Shown here: positions 24,349 through 24,423 of the stretch, in pieces | Numbering within the stretch: position 1 is the stretch's first letter | Layout: the number at the start of each line of letters is the position of its first letter | Assembly (NCBI GenBank): GCA_041946865.1 | Contig: JBHGBF010000169.1 | Span: forward strand, 1 to 24,423 | Source of the DNA: RPQK01 sp041946865 | Lineage (GTDB): Bacteria; Acidobacteriota; UBA6911; RPQK01 | Length of the DNA stretch: 24,423 bases | Direction of reading: 5' to 3' | Made by a program: the position numbers and the translations under genes | Notes under the pieces: model-generated | Seen by the model: only the letters and a program-made list of their open reading frames with translations | Told to the model about the DNA's origin: nothing | Databases searched by the model: none

Positions 24349-24423
24349 GTAGGACGGATTGACAAGCGTAACCGCTCAGTTTTCTGCGAGCGAAGCGGCA
24401 GGCGCTTTTGGAGTTCATCATGC

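Overview
The window reads as a chromosomal segment of a GC-rich, Gram-negative-type bacterium. Outer-membrane beta-barrel and TonB-type proteins are present. An Acidobacteriota-like lineage is the best guess. It rests on the split ATP synthase operon (two b-type stalk genes first, no a or c subunit genes), a secreted propeller protein with duplicated C-terminal beta domains, and a secreted protein with a W..SPWA motif that I associate with acidobacterial genomes. This is inference; no rRNA is present to settle it.

Layout. (1) 85-507: an orphan hypothetical gene on the minus strand, divergent from (2) 719-6935: the F1 ATP synthase operon with both b-type stalk genes (b', b, delta, alpha, gamma, beta, epsilon). 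atpB and atpE are not in the window. Several junctions carry small repeats: nine GAAGGGGT-like octamers between atpF and atpH, a 16-bp-arm hairpin before atpA, a 10-bp stem before atpD, and a long imperfect inverted repeat between atpD and atpC. (3) 6991-7064: tRNA-Gln(CUG) with its own likely promoter. (4) 7220-9600: a secreted hypothetical protein, a PfkB-family sugar kinase and an NTF2/SnoaL-like protein. (5) 9601-11112: a repeat-rich spacer followed by a cobalamin-binding-type radical SAM protein with AGA/AGG-rich codon use. (6) 11195-12999: a DUF1579-like protein, a 500-base stretch without a convincing gene, and a TonB-domain protein whose 5' part appears frame-shifted.

(7) 13095-17706, all on the minus strand: an amidohydrolase, a GNAT acetyltransferase, a 482-residue protein with the signature motifs of an archaeo-eukaryotic primase/polymerase plus a four-cysteine C-terminus, and, overlapping it by 59 bases, a TIM-barrel protein that keeps the metal-ligand pattern of the endonuclease IV/sugar isomerase superfamily. 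The primase-like gene and its overlapping partner are the most interesting part of the window. A DNA-repair or gap-filling module is one hypothesis that fits.

(8) 17950-21343: a nine-helix membrane histidine kinase and an NtrC-family sigma-54 response regulator, overlapping by 23 bases and forming one signalling pair. (9) 21507-24292: a secreted PQQ-type beta-propeller protein, then a convergent GC-rich terminator, a small outer-membrane beta-barrel protein and a 7Fe/8Fe ferredoxin on the minus strand.

A recurring theme is short period-8 tandem repeats placed at gene ends or in gene junctions (1791-1862, 9607-9630, 17750-17781, 23297-23328). Three of the four lie at or just after a stop codon; the fourth lies between divergent genes.
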